40,627 bases of DNA from Candidatus Pararuminococcus gallinarum (lineage in GTDB: Bacteria > Bacillota > Clostridia > Oscillospirales > Ruminococcaceae), in NCBI GenBank assembly GCA_904419775.1, contig CAJFSX010000007.1, forward strand, positions 1-40,627, given 5' to 3'. This document shows, piece after piece, positions 32,327-40,624 of the stretch. The notes under the pieces were generated by a model. That model was not told the origin of the DNA, ran no database searches, and saw only the letters and a program-made list of their open reading frames with translations. Each line of letters opens with the position of its first letter. The stretch's first letter is position 1. Made by a program: the position numbers and the translations under genes.

Positions 32327-33616
32327 TTACTCCAATAATTTTCCCTCGCAGGTTTCCCCGTCGTTGCCGCCGATCTCTACAAGATGAAGAGAACCCTGTA
32401 GGCTGATGGAGGAGGATACCCGCACAGGGGTATAGTTTTTGGTATAGCCTTCATAGACACCATGATGGCCTGTCTCAAAGAGAACCTGTTCGATCAGCCC
32501 ATTTTGCCGGTCCAGAAAGGCTTTGCGGGTTTTAGCAGCGGCGGCCATCATCTGATGGGAACGTTCCTCTTTGACCTTGGCGGGTATCTGCCCTTCCATG
32601 GAGGCCGCCCGAGTACCAGGACGGATAGAATAGGCGAAGACATGGGCTTTTGCAAGCTCCACCCGCTGGACAAAATCCAGAGAAGCGGCAAATTCTTCCT
32701 CCGTTTCGCCGGGAAAGCCCACCATGACATCGGTGGTAATGGCACAGTTGAGAAAGTGGGCGCGCAGATCGCCGACAATTCGTAGATATTCGGCGCTGTC
32801 ATAGTGCCGGTTCATCCGCCGGAGGGTTTCATCGCAGCCGCTTTGCAGAGACAGGTGAAACTGAGGGCAGAACTTAGGCTGTGAGGCCATCCGCCGAATA
32901 TCGTCGCCGGTTAAAAGCTCCGGCTCCAAAGATCCCAGCCGCACCCGTTTGACACCGTCAATGGAACAGGCCAGTTCCACCGCGTCGATAAGCCGGCATC
33001 CCAGATCCCGGCCATAAGAGGAAAGGTTGATGCCCACCAACACGACTTCTTTGTAGCCGTTTTGGGCAAGGGCGGAAAGCTCTGTCTTTAGCTCCTGCAA
33101 AGGCTTGGAGCGGATAGGTCCCCGGGCAGTGGGAATAATGCAATAGGAACAATACCGGTCGCAGCCATCCTCGATTTTGACAAAGGCCCGGGTTCGTTCC
33201 ATAAAGGAGGAGGCGGACATGGGTTCGAAAGCCTCTCCCTTGGCATGAGGGGTGATGTCCACCACCCGCTCTCCGGTAGCCATTGCCTTTTGCAGGGCGG
33301 GAAAAATACTTTTGCGGTTATAGGAGCCGGTGATGACATCCGCCTCGGTGATCTTGGCGGCTTCCTTGGGAAAAGCCTGGGGATAACAGCCGGTGAGGAC
33401 TACTAAAGCACCGGGATGCTCCCGCTTCATCTTCCGGATGGACTGCCGGGTCTTTTTGTCCCCGGTAGCCGTGACGGTACAGGAATTGACTACATAGACG
33501 TCGGCACCGTCGGGAGAATCCGTCACATCGAAGCCATTGTGGGAAAATAACTGGGCAAGAATTTGAGTTTCATATTGATTGACCTTGCATCCAAGGGTGG
33601 TAAAGTGTACTCTCAT
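32327..33616 (-). CDS. mtaB: tRNA t6A37 methylthiotransferase MtaB
   Basis: A 429-residue radical SAM enzyme that adds a methylthio group to N6-threonylcarbamoyl-adenosine at tRNA position 37. The N-terminal UPF0004 domain has its three cluster cysteines (C10, C46, C77; CKVNQYET, NSCTVT, GCYPQ), the radical SAM motif is CDRYCSYC (C152, C156, C159), and a TRAM-like RNA-binding end closes the protein. The start MRVHFTTLGCKVN is the family's usual one; AGGGGGT precedes the ATG. The leader is about 95 bases, AT-rich. Confidence 0.95.
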   Translation of the reverse strand: MRVHFTTLGCKVNQYETQILAQLFSHNGFDVTDSPDGADVYVVNSCTVTATGDKKTRQSIRKMKREHPGALVVLTGCYPQAFPKEAAKITEADVITGSYNRKSIFPALQKAMATGERVVDITPHAKGEAFEPMSASSFMERTRAFVKIEDGCDRYCSYCIIPTARGPIRSKPLQELKTELSALAQNGYKEVVLVGINLSSYGRDLGCRLIDAVELACSIDGVKRVRLGSLEPELLTGDDIRRMASQPKFCPQFHLSLQSGCDETLRRMNRHYDSAEYLRIVGDLRAHFLNCAITTDVMVGFPGETEEEFAASLDFVQRVELAKAHVFAYSIRPGTRAASMEGQIPAKVKEERSHQMMAAAAKTRKAFLDRQNGLIEQVLFETGHHGVYEGYTKNYTPVRVSSSISLQGSLHLVEIGGNDGETCEGKLLE

Positions 33617-33714
33617 AATACCCCCTGATCAAAATTGCTTCAAAAGCTGAAAAAATATCTTTAAAAATTATTTTCAAAAAATTTATCAAATTTGCACCTA
33701 TTTTGGATACTATT

Positions 33715-33743
33715 ATTATAAACAATACCATAAGCTTTTGCAA
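33715..33743 (-). promoter_or_regulatory. Promoter of mtaB
   Basis: TTGCAA (33738-33743), 17 bases, TATAAT (33715-33720) on the minus strand. Its -35 lies eight bases from the -35 of the divergent HPr-like gene. Confidence 0.7.
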
Positions 33744-33750
33744 TTAGCAG

Positions 33751-33779
33751 TTGACTAAAAACTGGACTGCTGATATATT
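33751..33779 (+). promoter_or_regulatory. Promoter of HPr-like gene
   Basis: TTGACT (33751-33756), 17 bases, TATATT (33774-33779). A leader hairpin CCAACGG/CCGTTGG lies at 33804-33823, before the AGGAGG. Confidence 0.75.
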
Positions 33780-33856
33780 GTAATTATAGCTATTTTCTAA
33801 AAACCAACGGACAACGCCGTTGGAACGACAGAGGTAAAAATAAGGAGGCAGACAGT

Positions 33857-34084
33857 ATGAAAGAGATCACAATTGCGCTCAAATCCATTGACGATGTAAA
33901 GGAATTCGTGAAAATCGTGAACATGTATGACTTTGATGTGGACATGGTCAGCGGCCGGCACATTGTTGACGCTAAATCCATCATGGGTATCTTCAGCCTG
34001 GATTTGTCCAAGTCCATCAAGCTCAACATTCATGCTACCGACTGCGACAAGTTCCTGGATGAGATTAAAAAATTTGCGGCATAA
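33857..34084 (+). CDS. HPr-like protein lacking the phosphotransfer histidine
   Basis: This 75-residue protein has the HPr fold: its second half (YDFDVDMVSGRHIVDAKSIMG, then FSLDLSKSIKLNI) aligns well with HPr, including the regulatory serine equivalent to Ser46 (S41 in AKSIMG). The GIHARPA loop carrying His15 is absent; the aligned segment reads SIDDVKEF. It therefore cannot accept phosphate from enzyme I at His15 but might be phosphorylated on Ser by HPr kinase, like the Bacillus Crh protein. Crh is longer (about 85), so orthology is not claimed. AGGAGG precedes the ATG; own promoter and terminator. Confidence 0.8.
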   Translation: MKEITIALKSIDDVKEFVKIVNMYDFDVDMVSGRHIVDAKSIMGIFSLDLSKSIKLNIHATDCDKFLDEIKKFAA

Positions 34085-34107
34085 ATCATGAAGAAAAACA
34101 CACCTGC

Positions 34108-34149
34108 AAGGGAGAGGCTACATAGTGAAGTAGCCTCTCCCTTTGGTTT
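34108..34149 (+). terminator. Terminator of HPr-like gene
   Basis: AAGGGAGAGGCTAC pairs with GTAGCCTCTCCCTT around ATAGTGAA and is followed by TGGTTTT. Confidence 0.85.
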
Positions 34150-34225
34150 TACATAATACGCTTGCCGATATTTTTACTTTACTTGTATATTCGACATATG
34201 AATTTCAATTTCAGGAGGGCATAAA

Positions 34226-34885
34226 GTGATAAAGAAATTCAATAGGATTGAAGGTAGATACATAGAAAAAATCTATGGGCAAGATAGATTTGGATATTCT
34301 CGATCTGATTTTGAAGATTTGTATGACTTGATTAAGTGGGCTGAACGAGGAGGATATCAAGGTTCGGAATTACTAATTTATGATTTTCATAGCGGGAATG
34401 TATATAAACCTTTTGATAAAAAAAGAAATATTATTTATGGCGATCCCGTATATATAGAAGGGTTTCTATACTTTTTGCAAGGTGATTACGACAATAAGAA
34501 AGTAACCTTATACAGATATATCCCGGAAAAAGTTCTGGAAAGGGTCACGGAATTAAACATGGGGGAAGTGAATTTATATAATCTAATGATCATTGGTAAT
34601 CCGCTCTATATTATCAGCCAAGATTCAGAAGAAGGTTTTCAGTGCTACTATCCGGATAAAATCTCATTTCCACTTAATGAGCATGAATCGGTAATTTTAA
34701 TAGAAAATGGCAAGGTTTATTTAGAGACATGGGTAGAAGAAGGTTGGGATGATAAAAATGATCGTGCAACGGATGCATATAAATACTACAATCGCATCAT
34801 TATAAAAGATTTTGCAGGCAATACTCTCTCAGAAGAGATTGGTTGCTTAAATAAATCGGTAGAGGGAGTTTGGTGGATTTCATAA
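34226..34885 (+). CDS. Hypothetical protein, AT-rich gene
   Basis: I do not recognise this 219-residue protein. It is acidic and aromatic-rich, with repeated strand-like stretches (GFLYFLQGDYDNKKVTLYRY; YNLMIIGNPLYIISQD; VILIENGKVYLETWVEE) that suggest an all-beta, possibly propeller-like fold. No signal peptide or membrane helix is visible. The start is GTG at 34226 with AGGAGGG. Codon choice is clearly AT-rich compared with both neighbours, which suggests recent acquisition. It sits alone between two terminators, next to a decayed frame at 34985-35170. Confidence 0.7.
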   Translation: MIKKFNRIEGRYIEKIYGQDRFGYSRSDFEDLYDLIKWAERGGYQGSELLIYDFHSGNVYKPFDKKRNIIYGDPVYIEGFLYFLQGDYDNKKVTLYRYIPEKVLERVTELNMGEVNLYNLMIIGNPLYIISQDSEEGFQCYYPDKISFPLNEHESVILIENGKVYLETWVEEGWDDKNDRATDAYKYYNRIIIKDFAGNTLSEEIGCLNKSVEGVWWIS

Positions 34886-34924
34886 ATTAAGATTTATCTA
34901 TTAACAACTGAAGATATTAATACA

Positions 34925-34960
34925 TAACCGAATGATTTTTTAAAAATCATTCGGTTATTT
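34925..34960. terminator. Terminator after AT-rich orphan
   Basis: TAACCGAATGATTTTT pairs with AAAAATCATTCGGTTA around one base; a T-run follows on both strands. No gene on the minus strand clearly uses it. Confidence 0.8.
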
Positions 34961-34984
34961 CCCTTTAAAAAAATTGTATGCCGA

Positions 34985-35170
34985 TTATTTCAGCAAATCC
35001 ATAAGAATAGCGAGCATCGGATTTTGATATCCAAATCCAAACAAGTCAAGAAATTTGGGTGATAACTTTTTTATGAAGCGTCTTCCAAAGGTATGGTTTT
35101 TGTTTTTCCGAAGGCCGCATATCGTGACATTCTCCGCATAAACATGTACTAAATGAAGAAAAGCGGGCCA
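34985..35170 (-). pseudogene. Possible gene remnant
   Basis: The minus strand has an open frame of about 61 codons, without ATG at its start, ending in TAA at 34985-34987. The text reads protein-like, with RRFIKKLSPKFLDLFGFGY and NPMLAILMDLLK at the end. It might be the C-terminal end of a lost gene, but it could be chance. On the plus strand a frame from about 35108 runs without stop into the dacF start and is also protein-like (EEKRAILIETDGDGF). The gap 34886-35262 holds nothing else I can support. Confidence 0.3.
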
Positions 35171-35262
35171 TCCTTATAGAGACAGATGGCGACGGCTTTC
35201 AGCCAGGGCGCAGCGGTTATGAACCCAGTGCCCGGTTTTTCCTATGCAGCGGAGGTGCGGTG

Positions 35263-36540
35263 ATGAAGGTGAAATCTCGTATAGCGGCTTGTCTTTTGAT
35301 ATGCGCTCTTTGTATCGGTGTGTTTTCCCCAGCGGCTTATGCCGCTGGAGAGGATGAGAAAACAGTGGCTCCTACGACCACAACGGTTGCGCCTGGTGGA
35401 GAGAGTACCCCCGAAACCACCCAGGAGAATCAGAAACCACAGGGGAGCGTCCAGTCCGGCCAGGAAGACAATCCAAACCAGGGTACAGTGGATATCAGAT
35501 CTAAGTCGGTGATCTTGCTGGAGCAGTCTACCGGGGAGGTCCTGTATTCCTATAACCCGGATGAGCAATATCCTCCCGCCTCCATCACTAAAATTATGAC
35601 CCTGCTTCTGGTCATGGAAGCCATTGACGTGGGAAAGATCACGGTGGACGATATGGTCACCTGCTCCCAACATGCGGCGGATATGGGAGGAAGTCAGATA
35701 TGGCTGGAGCCCAATGAACAGATGAGTGTACACGACCTACTCAAAGCAACGGCGGTTTCCTCCGCCAATGACGCCGCCACCTGCCTGGCTGAATATGTGG
35801 CTGGCAGCGAGGAAGCATTTGTGGCGATGATGAATCAGCGGGCGCAGGAACTTGGCATGAATAATACGGTGTTTAAGAACACCAATGGTCTGGATGCCGA
35901 GGGGCATCTGTCCACGGCAAGGGATATTGCCATTATGTCCATGGAACTACTCAAGCACCCCAAAATCTTGGAGTATACTACCATCTGGATGGACTCTCTC
36001 CGGGGCGGAGAAACCCAGCTTGTCAACACCAATAAAATGATCCGCTACTATGATGGGGCCACAGGGCTGAAAACCGGTACCACCGATGGAGCCGGCAGCT
36101 GCCTGTCTGCTTCCGCCACCCGAAATGGGATGACCCTCATTGCAGTGACTTTGGGCAGCGCTACCAGTGATGAACGTTTTTATACGGCAAAAAAGCTGTT
36201 GGACTACGGCTTTGCCAACTATGAGCTGGCAAATATCCAGCCTATGAGCGCGGAAACCCCGGTGAAGGTGACAGGAGGCGTGGAGAACGAGGTAACGGTG
36301 GAACCACAGCCTCCCGAACCACTGGTGCTGCCGAAAGGGAGATCCCAGGAGATCACCCAGGAGATCGAATTGATGCCACAGGTCAGCGCTCCTGTGGAAA
36401 AGGGGCAGACGGTAGGGAGGGTGATTGTCAAGCTGGGGGAAGAGGAAATCCTCACTTACCCTATGGTGGCGAGCCAAAGTGTGGAAAAAATGACTCTTCC
36501 GAGAGCACTGTGCATCCTTTTTAAAGCCATGGTTGGATAA
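35263..36540 (+). CDS. D-alanyl-D-alanine carboxypeptidase (DacF/PBP5 type)
   Basis: This 425-residue low-molecular-weight penicillin-binding protein trims the terminal D-alanine from peptidoglycan stems outside the membrane. A signal peptide (residues 1-27, ending AYAA) precedes a Thr/Pro/Gln-rich low-complexity linker (35-75). The peptidase S11 domain has all three motifs: SITK (S107, K110), SAN (167-169) and KTG (270-272). A C-terminal PBP5_C beta domain and a terminal amphipathic helix follow. The linker before the domain is unusual for the family. GGAGG at 35251-35255 is seven bases from ATG 35263 but four from GTG 35260, so I use the ATG. Confidence 0.92.
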   Translation: MKVKSRIAACLLICALCIGVFSPAAYAAGEDEKTVAPTTTTVAPGGESTPETTQENQKPQGSVQSGQEDNPNQGTVDIRSKSVILLEQSTGEVLYSYNPDEQYPPASITKIMTLLLVMEAIDVGKITVDDMVTCSQHAADMGGSQIWLEPNEQMSVHDLLKATAVSSANDAATCLAEYVAGSEEAFVAMMNQRAQELGMNNTVFKNTNGLDAEGHLSTARDIAIMSMELLKHPKILEYTTIWMDSLRGGETQLVNTNKMIRYYDGATGLKTGTTDGAGSCLSASATRNGMTLIAVTLGSATSDERFYTAKKLLDYGFANYELANIQPMSAETPVKVTGGVENEVTVEPQPPEPLVLPKGRSQEITQEIELMPQVSAPVEKGQTVGRVIVKLGEEEILTYPMVASQSVEKMTLPRALCILFKAMVG

Positions 36541-36596
36541 TCGCTCTAGAAATATGTGAAAACTCAACAAAAATATATCGAAGTGAAATCCAATAC

Positions 36597-36651
36597 TTGA
36601 AAAATATGACCTGATAGAGTAAAATAAAGTATACCATCTAAAGGATGGTAT
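36597..36651 (+). promoter_or_regulatory. Promoter and leader hairpin of pgi
   Basis: TTGAAA (36597-36602), 17 bases, TAAAAT (36620-36625). The early transcript carries the hairpin ATACCATC/GATGGTAT (36631-36651), at or very near the 5' end, which may protect the mRNA. Confidence 0.65.
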
Positions 36652-36691
36652 CGGTATAAAAATCGACGGAAAAGCAGAAAGGGGAAGTCAA

Positions 36692-38029
36692 ATGGCTGTC
36701 ACTTTAAATACGAAACATCTGAAGGGTTTTATCATGGATCATGAGCTGTGCGGCATGCAGGCTCAGGTAGAAACGGCCCACCGCACACTCCACGAAAAGA
36801 CAGGACTTGGCAATGATTTCTTGGGATGGCTTACCCTGCCCACAGACTATGACAAAGAGGAATTTGCCCGCATTAAAGCCGCGGCGGAAAAGATTAAAAA
36901 GGATAGCGATATCCTCGTTGTCATCGGCATCGGCGGTTCCTATCTGGGGGCCCGGGCAGCCATCGAGTTTCTCAAATCCCCACTTTACAACAACTTAAAG
37001 AAGGATACGCCGGACATCTATTTTGCTGGCAACAGCATCAGTCCTTCTTATCTTAATGACCTGCTTTCCATCTGTAAAGACAAAGACGTATCCGTCAATA
37101 TCATCTCCAAATCCGGTACCACCACCGAACCTGCTCTGGCGTTCCGGATTTTCCGGGACTTCCTGGAGAAAAAATATGGTAAGGAAGGCGCAAAGAGCCG
37201 GATTTATGCTACCACCGACAAGGCTCGGGGAACGCTGAAAGAGCTTTCTGACAAAGAGGGCTATGAGACCTTCGTCATCCCCGATGACGTGGGAGGCCGT
37301 TTCTCGGTGCTGACGGCAGTGGGACTTCTCCCCATCGCCGTAGCTGGATGCGACATTGACGCGCTGATGGCCGGCGCCAAGGAGGCCCAGGACGCCCTGT
37401 GCGACACCGATCTTGCAAAGAATGACTGCTACAAATACGCGGCGTTGCGCAACTGCCTGTACCGCAAAGGCAAATCTGTGGAGCTTCTGGTCACCTATGA
37501 GCCCTGCTTTACCATGATGAACGAATGGTTTAAGCAACTCTTTGGCGAAAGTGAAGGCAAGGACCACAAGGGTTTGTTCCCCGCATCGGTTACCTTCTCT
37601 ACCGATCTGCACTCTATGGGTCAATTTGTTCAGGATGGCTCCCGGATCCTGTTTGAGACAGTGGTCCATTTCGCAAAGCCACAGTCTGATCTGTACATCC
37701 AGCCGGATGCGGCCAACTTTGATGGGCTCAACTTCCTGTCGGAGCAGAACATGTCGGTGGTCAATCAGAAGGCGTTTGAAGGCACCATCCTGGCCCACAC
37801 AGAGGGCGGCGCTCCCAACATGGTGCTGGAAGTGGGCGGTATGGATGAACATGAGCTTGGCTATCTGATCTACTTCTTTGAGAAAGCATGCGCTATTTCC
37901 GGCTATCTGCTGGGGGTCAATCCCTTCAACCAGCCGGGCGTGGAGGCCTATAAAAAGAACATGTTTGCCCTGCTTGGCAAGCCCGGTTACGAGGATTTGC
38001 AGGGAGAGCTCCTTGAAAAGCTGAAATAA
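36692..38029 (+). CDS. pgi: Glucose-6-phosphate isomerase
   Basis: This 445-residue enzyme interconverts glucose 6-phosphate and fructose 6-phosphate in glycolysis. Length and the motifs are those of the Firmicute type: [18 protein letters not shown] near residue 77, [15 protein letters not shown] near 138, [16 protein letters not shown], and [16 protein letters not shown] with the catalytic Lys near the end. It has AAAGGGGAAG before the ATG and its own promoter. It is followed directly by a promoter for the P-loop protein. Confidence 0.97.
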   Translation: MAVTLNTKHLKGFIMDHELCGMQAQVETAHRTLHEKTGLGNDFLGWLTLPTDYDKEEFARIKAAAEKIKKDSDILVVIGIGGSYLGARAAIEFLKSPLYNNLKKDTPDIYFAGNSISPSYLNDLLSICKDKDVSVNIISKSGTTTEPALAFRIFRDFLEKKYGKEGAKSRIYATTDKARGTLKELSDKEGYETFVIPDDVGGRFSVLTAVGLLPIAVAGCDIDALMAGAKEAQDALCDTDLAKNDCYKYAALRNCLYRKGKSVELLVTYEPCFTMMNEWFKQLFGESEGKDHKGLFPASVTFSTDLHSMGQFVQDGSRILFETVVHFAKPQSDLYIQPDAANFDGLNFLSEQNMSVVNQKAFEGTILAHTEGGAPNMVLEVGGMDEHELGYLIYFFEKACAISGYLLGVNPFNQPGVEAYKKNMFALLGKPGYEDLQGELLEKLK

Positions 38030-38030
38030 T

Positions 38031-38059
38031 TTGACAAGATGGGCCCAATATTGTATGGT
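38031..38059 (+). promoter_or_regulatory. Promoter of P-loop protein gene
   Basis: TTGACA (38031-38036), 17 bases, TATGGT (38054-38059), starting one base after the pgi stop codon. The leader is about 108 bases and contains a hairpin, AAAATGGGCG/CGTCCATTTT (38133-38156), five bases before the ribosome site. Confidence 0.6.
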
Positions 38060-38173
38060 TATGAAAAGAAGCTTTGATTTTCATTAAGTTAAGGTAAAAT
38101 CTGGGCTAAGAAGTAAAAAATGACACTGTAAAAAAATGGGCGTCCTCGTCCATTTTAAAGGGAGGAATTTCAC

Positions 38174-38581
38174 ATGATAAAGCTAATCGTTGGAAATAAG
38201 GGTTCCGGAAAAACAAAGACATTGATTCATATGGTCAATGAAGCTGCGCAGACCTCCAATGGCAATGTGGTATGCATTGAAAAAGGACTGAAACTTACCT
38301 ACGACCTGGATATGAAGGTTCGTCTTATTGATATTGACGACTATAATGTCAGCGGCAGCGATGCCTTTTATGGCTTCCTGTGCGGGCTTTTGGCCGGCAA
38401 CTATGACATTACCGATCTGTGCATCGATGCAACCCTCAAAATTGTAGGCCGCGATCTTGCTGCTTTCGCCGCTATGGTGGAGAAGCTGGAAAGCCTCCAT
38501 GGCCAGAATGTGAACCTGATCTTTACCGTTTCCTGCGACAAATCAGAAATTCCCGATTCCATTACAAAGTTCATCATCTAA
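38174..38581 (+). CDS. Small conserved P-loop ATPase-like protein
   Basis: A 135-residue protein with a complete Walker A (GNKGSGKT, residues 7-14) and a possible Walker B-like acidic strand (LCIDATLKIV near 82). It is too short for a full AAA+ or PilT motor and lacks other domains; relatives are often labelled PilT-like only because of the P-loop. It might load a nucleotide as a small regulator. GGGAGGAA precedes the ATG, and the gene has its own promoter and terminator. Role unknown. Confidence 0.75.
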   Translation: MIKLIVGNKGSGKTKTLIHMVNEAAQTSNGNVVCIEKGLKLTYDLDMKVRLIDIDDYNVSGSDAFYGFLCGLLAGNYDITDLCIDATLKIVGRDLAAFAAMVEKLESLHGQNVNLIFTVSCDKSEIPDSITKFII

Positions 38582-38606
38582 GGATGGACTGTCCTGTTAC
38601 TCTGAG

Positions 38607-38643
38607 GAAAAGGAGCGAAACCCATAGGTTTCGCTCCTTTTTT
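38607..38643 (+). terminator. Terminator of P-loop protein gene
   Basis: AAAAGGAGCGAAACC pairs with GGTTTCGCTCCTTTT around CATA; TT follows. Confidence 0.88.
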
Positions 38644-38665
38644 GCAGTTTCACCGCGAAATTCTC

Positions 38666-38694
38666 TTGACGGGCCAGAGGGGATGGGGTATATT
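38666..38694 (+). promoter_or_regulatory. Promoter of ddh
   Basis: TTGACG (38666-38671), 17 bases, TATATT (38689-38694). The leader to the ATG is about 110 bases and strongly structured. Confidence 0.75.
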
Positions 38695-38718
38695 GAAAAC
38701 CGGAATCCCTTGGGGAGT

Positions 38719-38767
38719 GGTATCCGGATCTTTACCCTTAAAGAGACAAAGGGGAAAGATGGATACC
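38719..38767 (+). promoter_or_regulatory. Structured leader of ddh
   Basis: GGTATCC, ATCTTT and CCC (38719-38737) pair in order with GGG, AAAGAT and GGATACC (38751-38767), a 16-bp stem with a GG bulge, an A-G mismatch and a 13-base loop. There is no U-tract, so it is not a terminator. It is too short and unlike the lysine riboswitch. Confidence 0.5.
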
Positions 38768-38811
38768 TGAAATTTTGCACCGGATGGTGTGGCGAAAGGA
38801 AGGAACTGATC

Positions 38812-39708
38812 ATGTTCAAAGCAGTCATTGTAGGCTACGGTAATATTGGTAAGTCGGTGTTGGAGGCCTTGTATGCGGCTCCCGATTTTCAGCTGGTGGG
38901 GATTGTGCGCAGAAACGCCGCCGGAGAGCAGCCGGCAGAATTGAGAGACATCCCTGTGGTGGACGACGTCAACAAGCTGCCTGAAAAGCCGGATGTGGCA
39001 TTTCTGTGCACACCTACCCGCTCGGTGCCGGAGGAGGCAAAAAAATATCTGGCGCTGGGCATGAATACGGTGGACAGCTTCGATATCCACACCAACATTT
39101 GGGACTTAAAGTGCCAGCTTGATCCCGTAGCAAAAGAACACGGAAAAACCTCCATTATCTCTGCCGGTTGGGATCCGGGTTCTGATTCCATGGTGCGGGC
39201 ACTGTTAGAAGCAGCGGCTCCCAAAGGCATCACCTACACCAACTTTGGCCCTGGTATGAGTATGGGCCATACTGTCGCCGTCAAGGCCATTGAGGGAGTG
39301 AAAGCGGCGCTGTCTATGACCATTCCCCTGGGCACCGGCATCCATCGCCGGATGGTGTATATTGAACTGAAGGATGGGTATGCTTATGAGGATGTGGCAG
39401 CCCGGATCAAAGCGGATCCCTATTTTGTCAACGATGAGACCCATGTTATCGCAGTTGACAGTGTGGATGCCCTCCTGGATAAGGGACACGGTGTCCATAT
39501 GACCCGCAAAGGCGTGTCCGGCACCACCCAGAATCAGCTGTTCGAGTTTGATATGAAGATTAACAATCCTGCCCTCACCGCCCAGATCCTGGTGGCCGTC
39601 GCCCGTGCCGGTATGAAACAGGCTCCTGGCTGCTATACCATGATCGAGATTCCGGTCATCGACATGCTCTATGGCGAAAAAGAGGATCTGATCAAACGCC
39701 TGGTTTAA
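38812..39708 (+). CDS. ddh: meso-Diaminopimelate D-dehydrogenase
   Basis: This 298-residue NADP-dependent enzyme makes meso-diaminopimelate from tetrahydrodipicolinate in one step, for lysine and peptidoglycan. The Rossmann start VIVGYGNIGKSVLEAL, the FLCTPTRSVPEEA loop, SAGWDPGSDSMVRALLEA and the NFGPGMSMGHTVAVKAIEGV substrate segment match the family. Length is standard. ATG at 38812 follows AAAGGAAGGA; the frame is open far upstream but would run through the previous gene's terminator. It has its own promoter and a structured leader. Confidence 0.95.
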   Translation: MFKAVIVGYGNIGKSVLEALYAAPDFQLVGIVRRNAAGEQPAELRDIPVVDDVNKLPEKPDVAFLCTPTRSVPEEAKKYLALGMNTVDSFDIHTNIWDLKCQLDPVAKEHGKTSIISAGWDPGSDSMVRALLEAAAPKGITYTNFGPGMSMGHTVAVKAIEGVKAALSMTIPLGTGIHRRMVYIELKDGYAYEDVAARIKADPYFVNDETHVIAVDSVDALLDKGHGVHMTRKGVSGTTQNQLFEFDMKINNPALTAQILVAVARAGMKQAPGCYTMIEIPVIDMLYGEKEDLIKRLV

Positions 39709-39778
39709 AAGATAGATCTGTGCAGAGGCCGGAGAAGGAGAAAAGGGCAAAGAAATCGGAAAAAAGCCCAAGTTTCCG

Positions 39779-39807
39779 TTGACAAACCCTCGGCAGAATA
39801 TTATAAT
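39779..39807 (+). promoter_or_regulatory. Consensus promoter of yceD-rpmF
   Basis: TTGACA (39779-39784), 17 bases, TATAAT (39802-39807): a perfect match to the housekeeping consensus, fitting a ribosomal-protein operon. Confidence 0.9.
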
Positions 39808-39833
39808 AGATTCCGTGGCACAAGAGGTGAACT

Positions 39834-40328
39834 ATGTTAATTGATCTAAAACAGCTCTTTGATGTGGAGGGCGAAGCTCTAAAAGTGGACTATGAGCTAG
39901 ACCTTTCCGGGTGGGAGCTGGGACAAATGTGTCCGCTGAAAACACCTGTCGCTGTCCGCGGGGAGATTCGAAACCGCGCGGGTGTGGTAACGCTTCGCTA
40001 TACTGCTGAGTTTGTGTATGACGGCGTATGCGACAGATGTCTGGAACCGGTGATCCGTCCCTTTGCAATGGAATTTGAACATGTTCTGGTCAGCCATGTG
40101 GAGGGAGAATACTCCGATGAGTTTCTCCTGGTGGAAGACAGAACACTTGCCATGGACGAGCTGGTGCAGTCGGATATCCTGCTGGAATTTCCCACTAAGA
40201 TTCTTTGCAGGGAGGACTGTAAGGGGCTGTGCCCCCAATGCGGAACAAATCGAAACACAAAAGACTGCGGCTGTGATCAGGCCGAGTCTGATCCTCGCCT
40301 TGCAGCTTTAAAAGAGCTACTTCAATAA
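39834..40328 (+). CDS. YceD/DUF177 family protein
   Basis: A 164-residue protein of the YceD (DUF177) family, which nearly always sits before rpmF in bacteria and is linked to large-subunit rRNA or ribosome formation. The conserved CDRCLEPV (near residues 66-73) and the C-terminal LCREDCKGLCPQCGTNRN, cysteine pairs that probably bind metal, are present. AGAGGTG precedes the ATG at 39834. L32 follows after 61 bases under the same promoter. Confidence 0.92.
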   Translation: MLIDLKQLFDVEGEALKVDYELDLSGWELGQMCPLKTPVAVRGEIRNRAGVVTLRYTAEFVYDGVCDRCLEPVIRPFAMEFEHVLVSHVEGEYSDEFLLVEDRTLAMDELVQSDILLEFPTKILCREDCKGLCPQCGTNRNTKDCGCDQAESDPRLAALKELLQ

Positions 40329-40389
40329 TTATTTCATTTGACAGTGACGATGTTTCGTCGTGATTTCGCAGGTTAAGGAGGTGCTGAGC

Positions 40390-40572
40390 ATGGCGGTACC
40401 AAAGAGAAAGGTTTCCAAAGCAAGACGCGATAAGAGACGCTCCAATGTATGGAAGATGGATGCTCCCGCTTTTTCCAAATGCACACAGTGCGGTGAGCTG
40501 AAACTGGCCCACAGAGTTTGCGGCAACTGCGGATTCTATAAGGGCAGAGAGGTTATCAAAAAGGAAGCGTAG
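40390..40572 (+). CDS. rpmF: 50S ribosomal protein L32
   Basis: The 60-residue large-subunit protein is complete: the start MAVPKRKVSKARRDKRRSN and the zinc ribbon with CTQC and CGNC pairs are standard. AGGAGG lies upstream. It is a zinc-containing form. The usual next genes (plsX, fabH or similar) would be beyond the window end, but a terminator follows here. Confidence 0.97.
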   Translation: MAVPKRKVSKARRDKRRSNVWKMDAPAFSKCTQCGELKLAHRVCGNCGFYKGREVIKKEA

Positions 40573-40583
40573 TGAGTTTCCTC

Positions 40584-40624
40584 AAAGAACAGGGGAGGAG
40601 GATTCCTTCCCTGTTCTTTTGATT
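40584..40624 (+). terminator. Terminator after rpmF
   Basis: AAAGAACAGGG (40584-40594) pairs with CCCTGTTCTTT (40609-40619), with inner pairing, followed by TGATTTT. Confidence 0.85.

Noticed and set aside
38419..38811. Long N-terminal extension of ddh
   Set aside because: It overlaps the P-loop gene, its terminator and the ddh promoter; the Rossmann start at 38812 matches family N-termini.
38666..38811. Lysine riboswitch before ddh
   Set aside because: Too short and lacks the five-helix core motifs I would expect; there is no terminator at its end.
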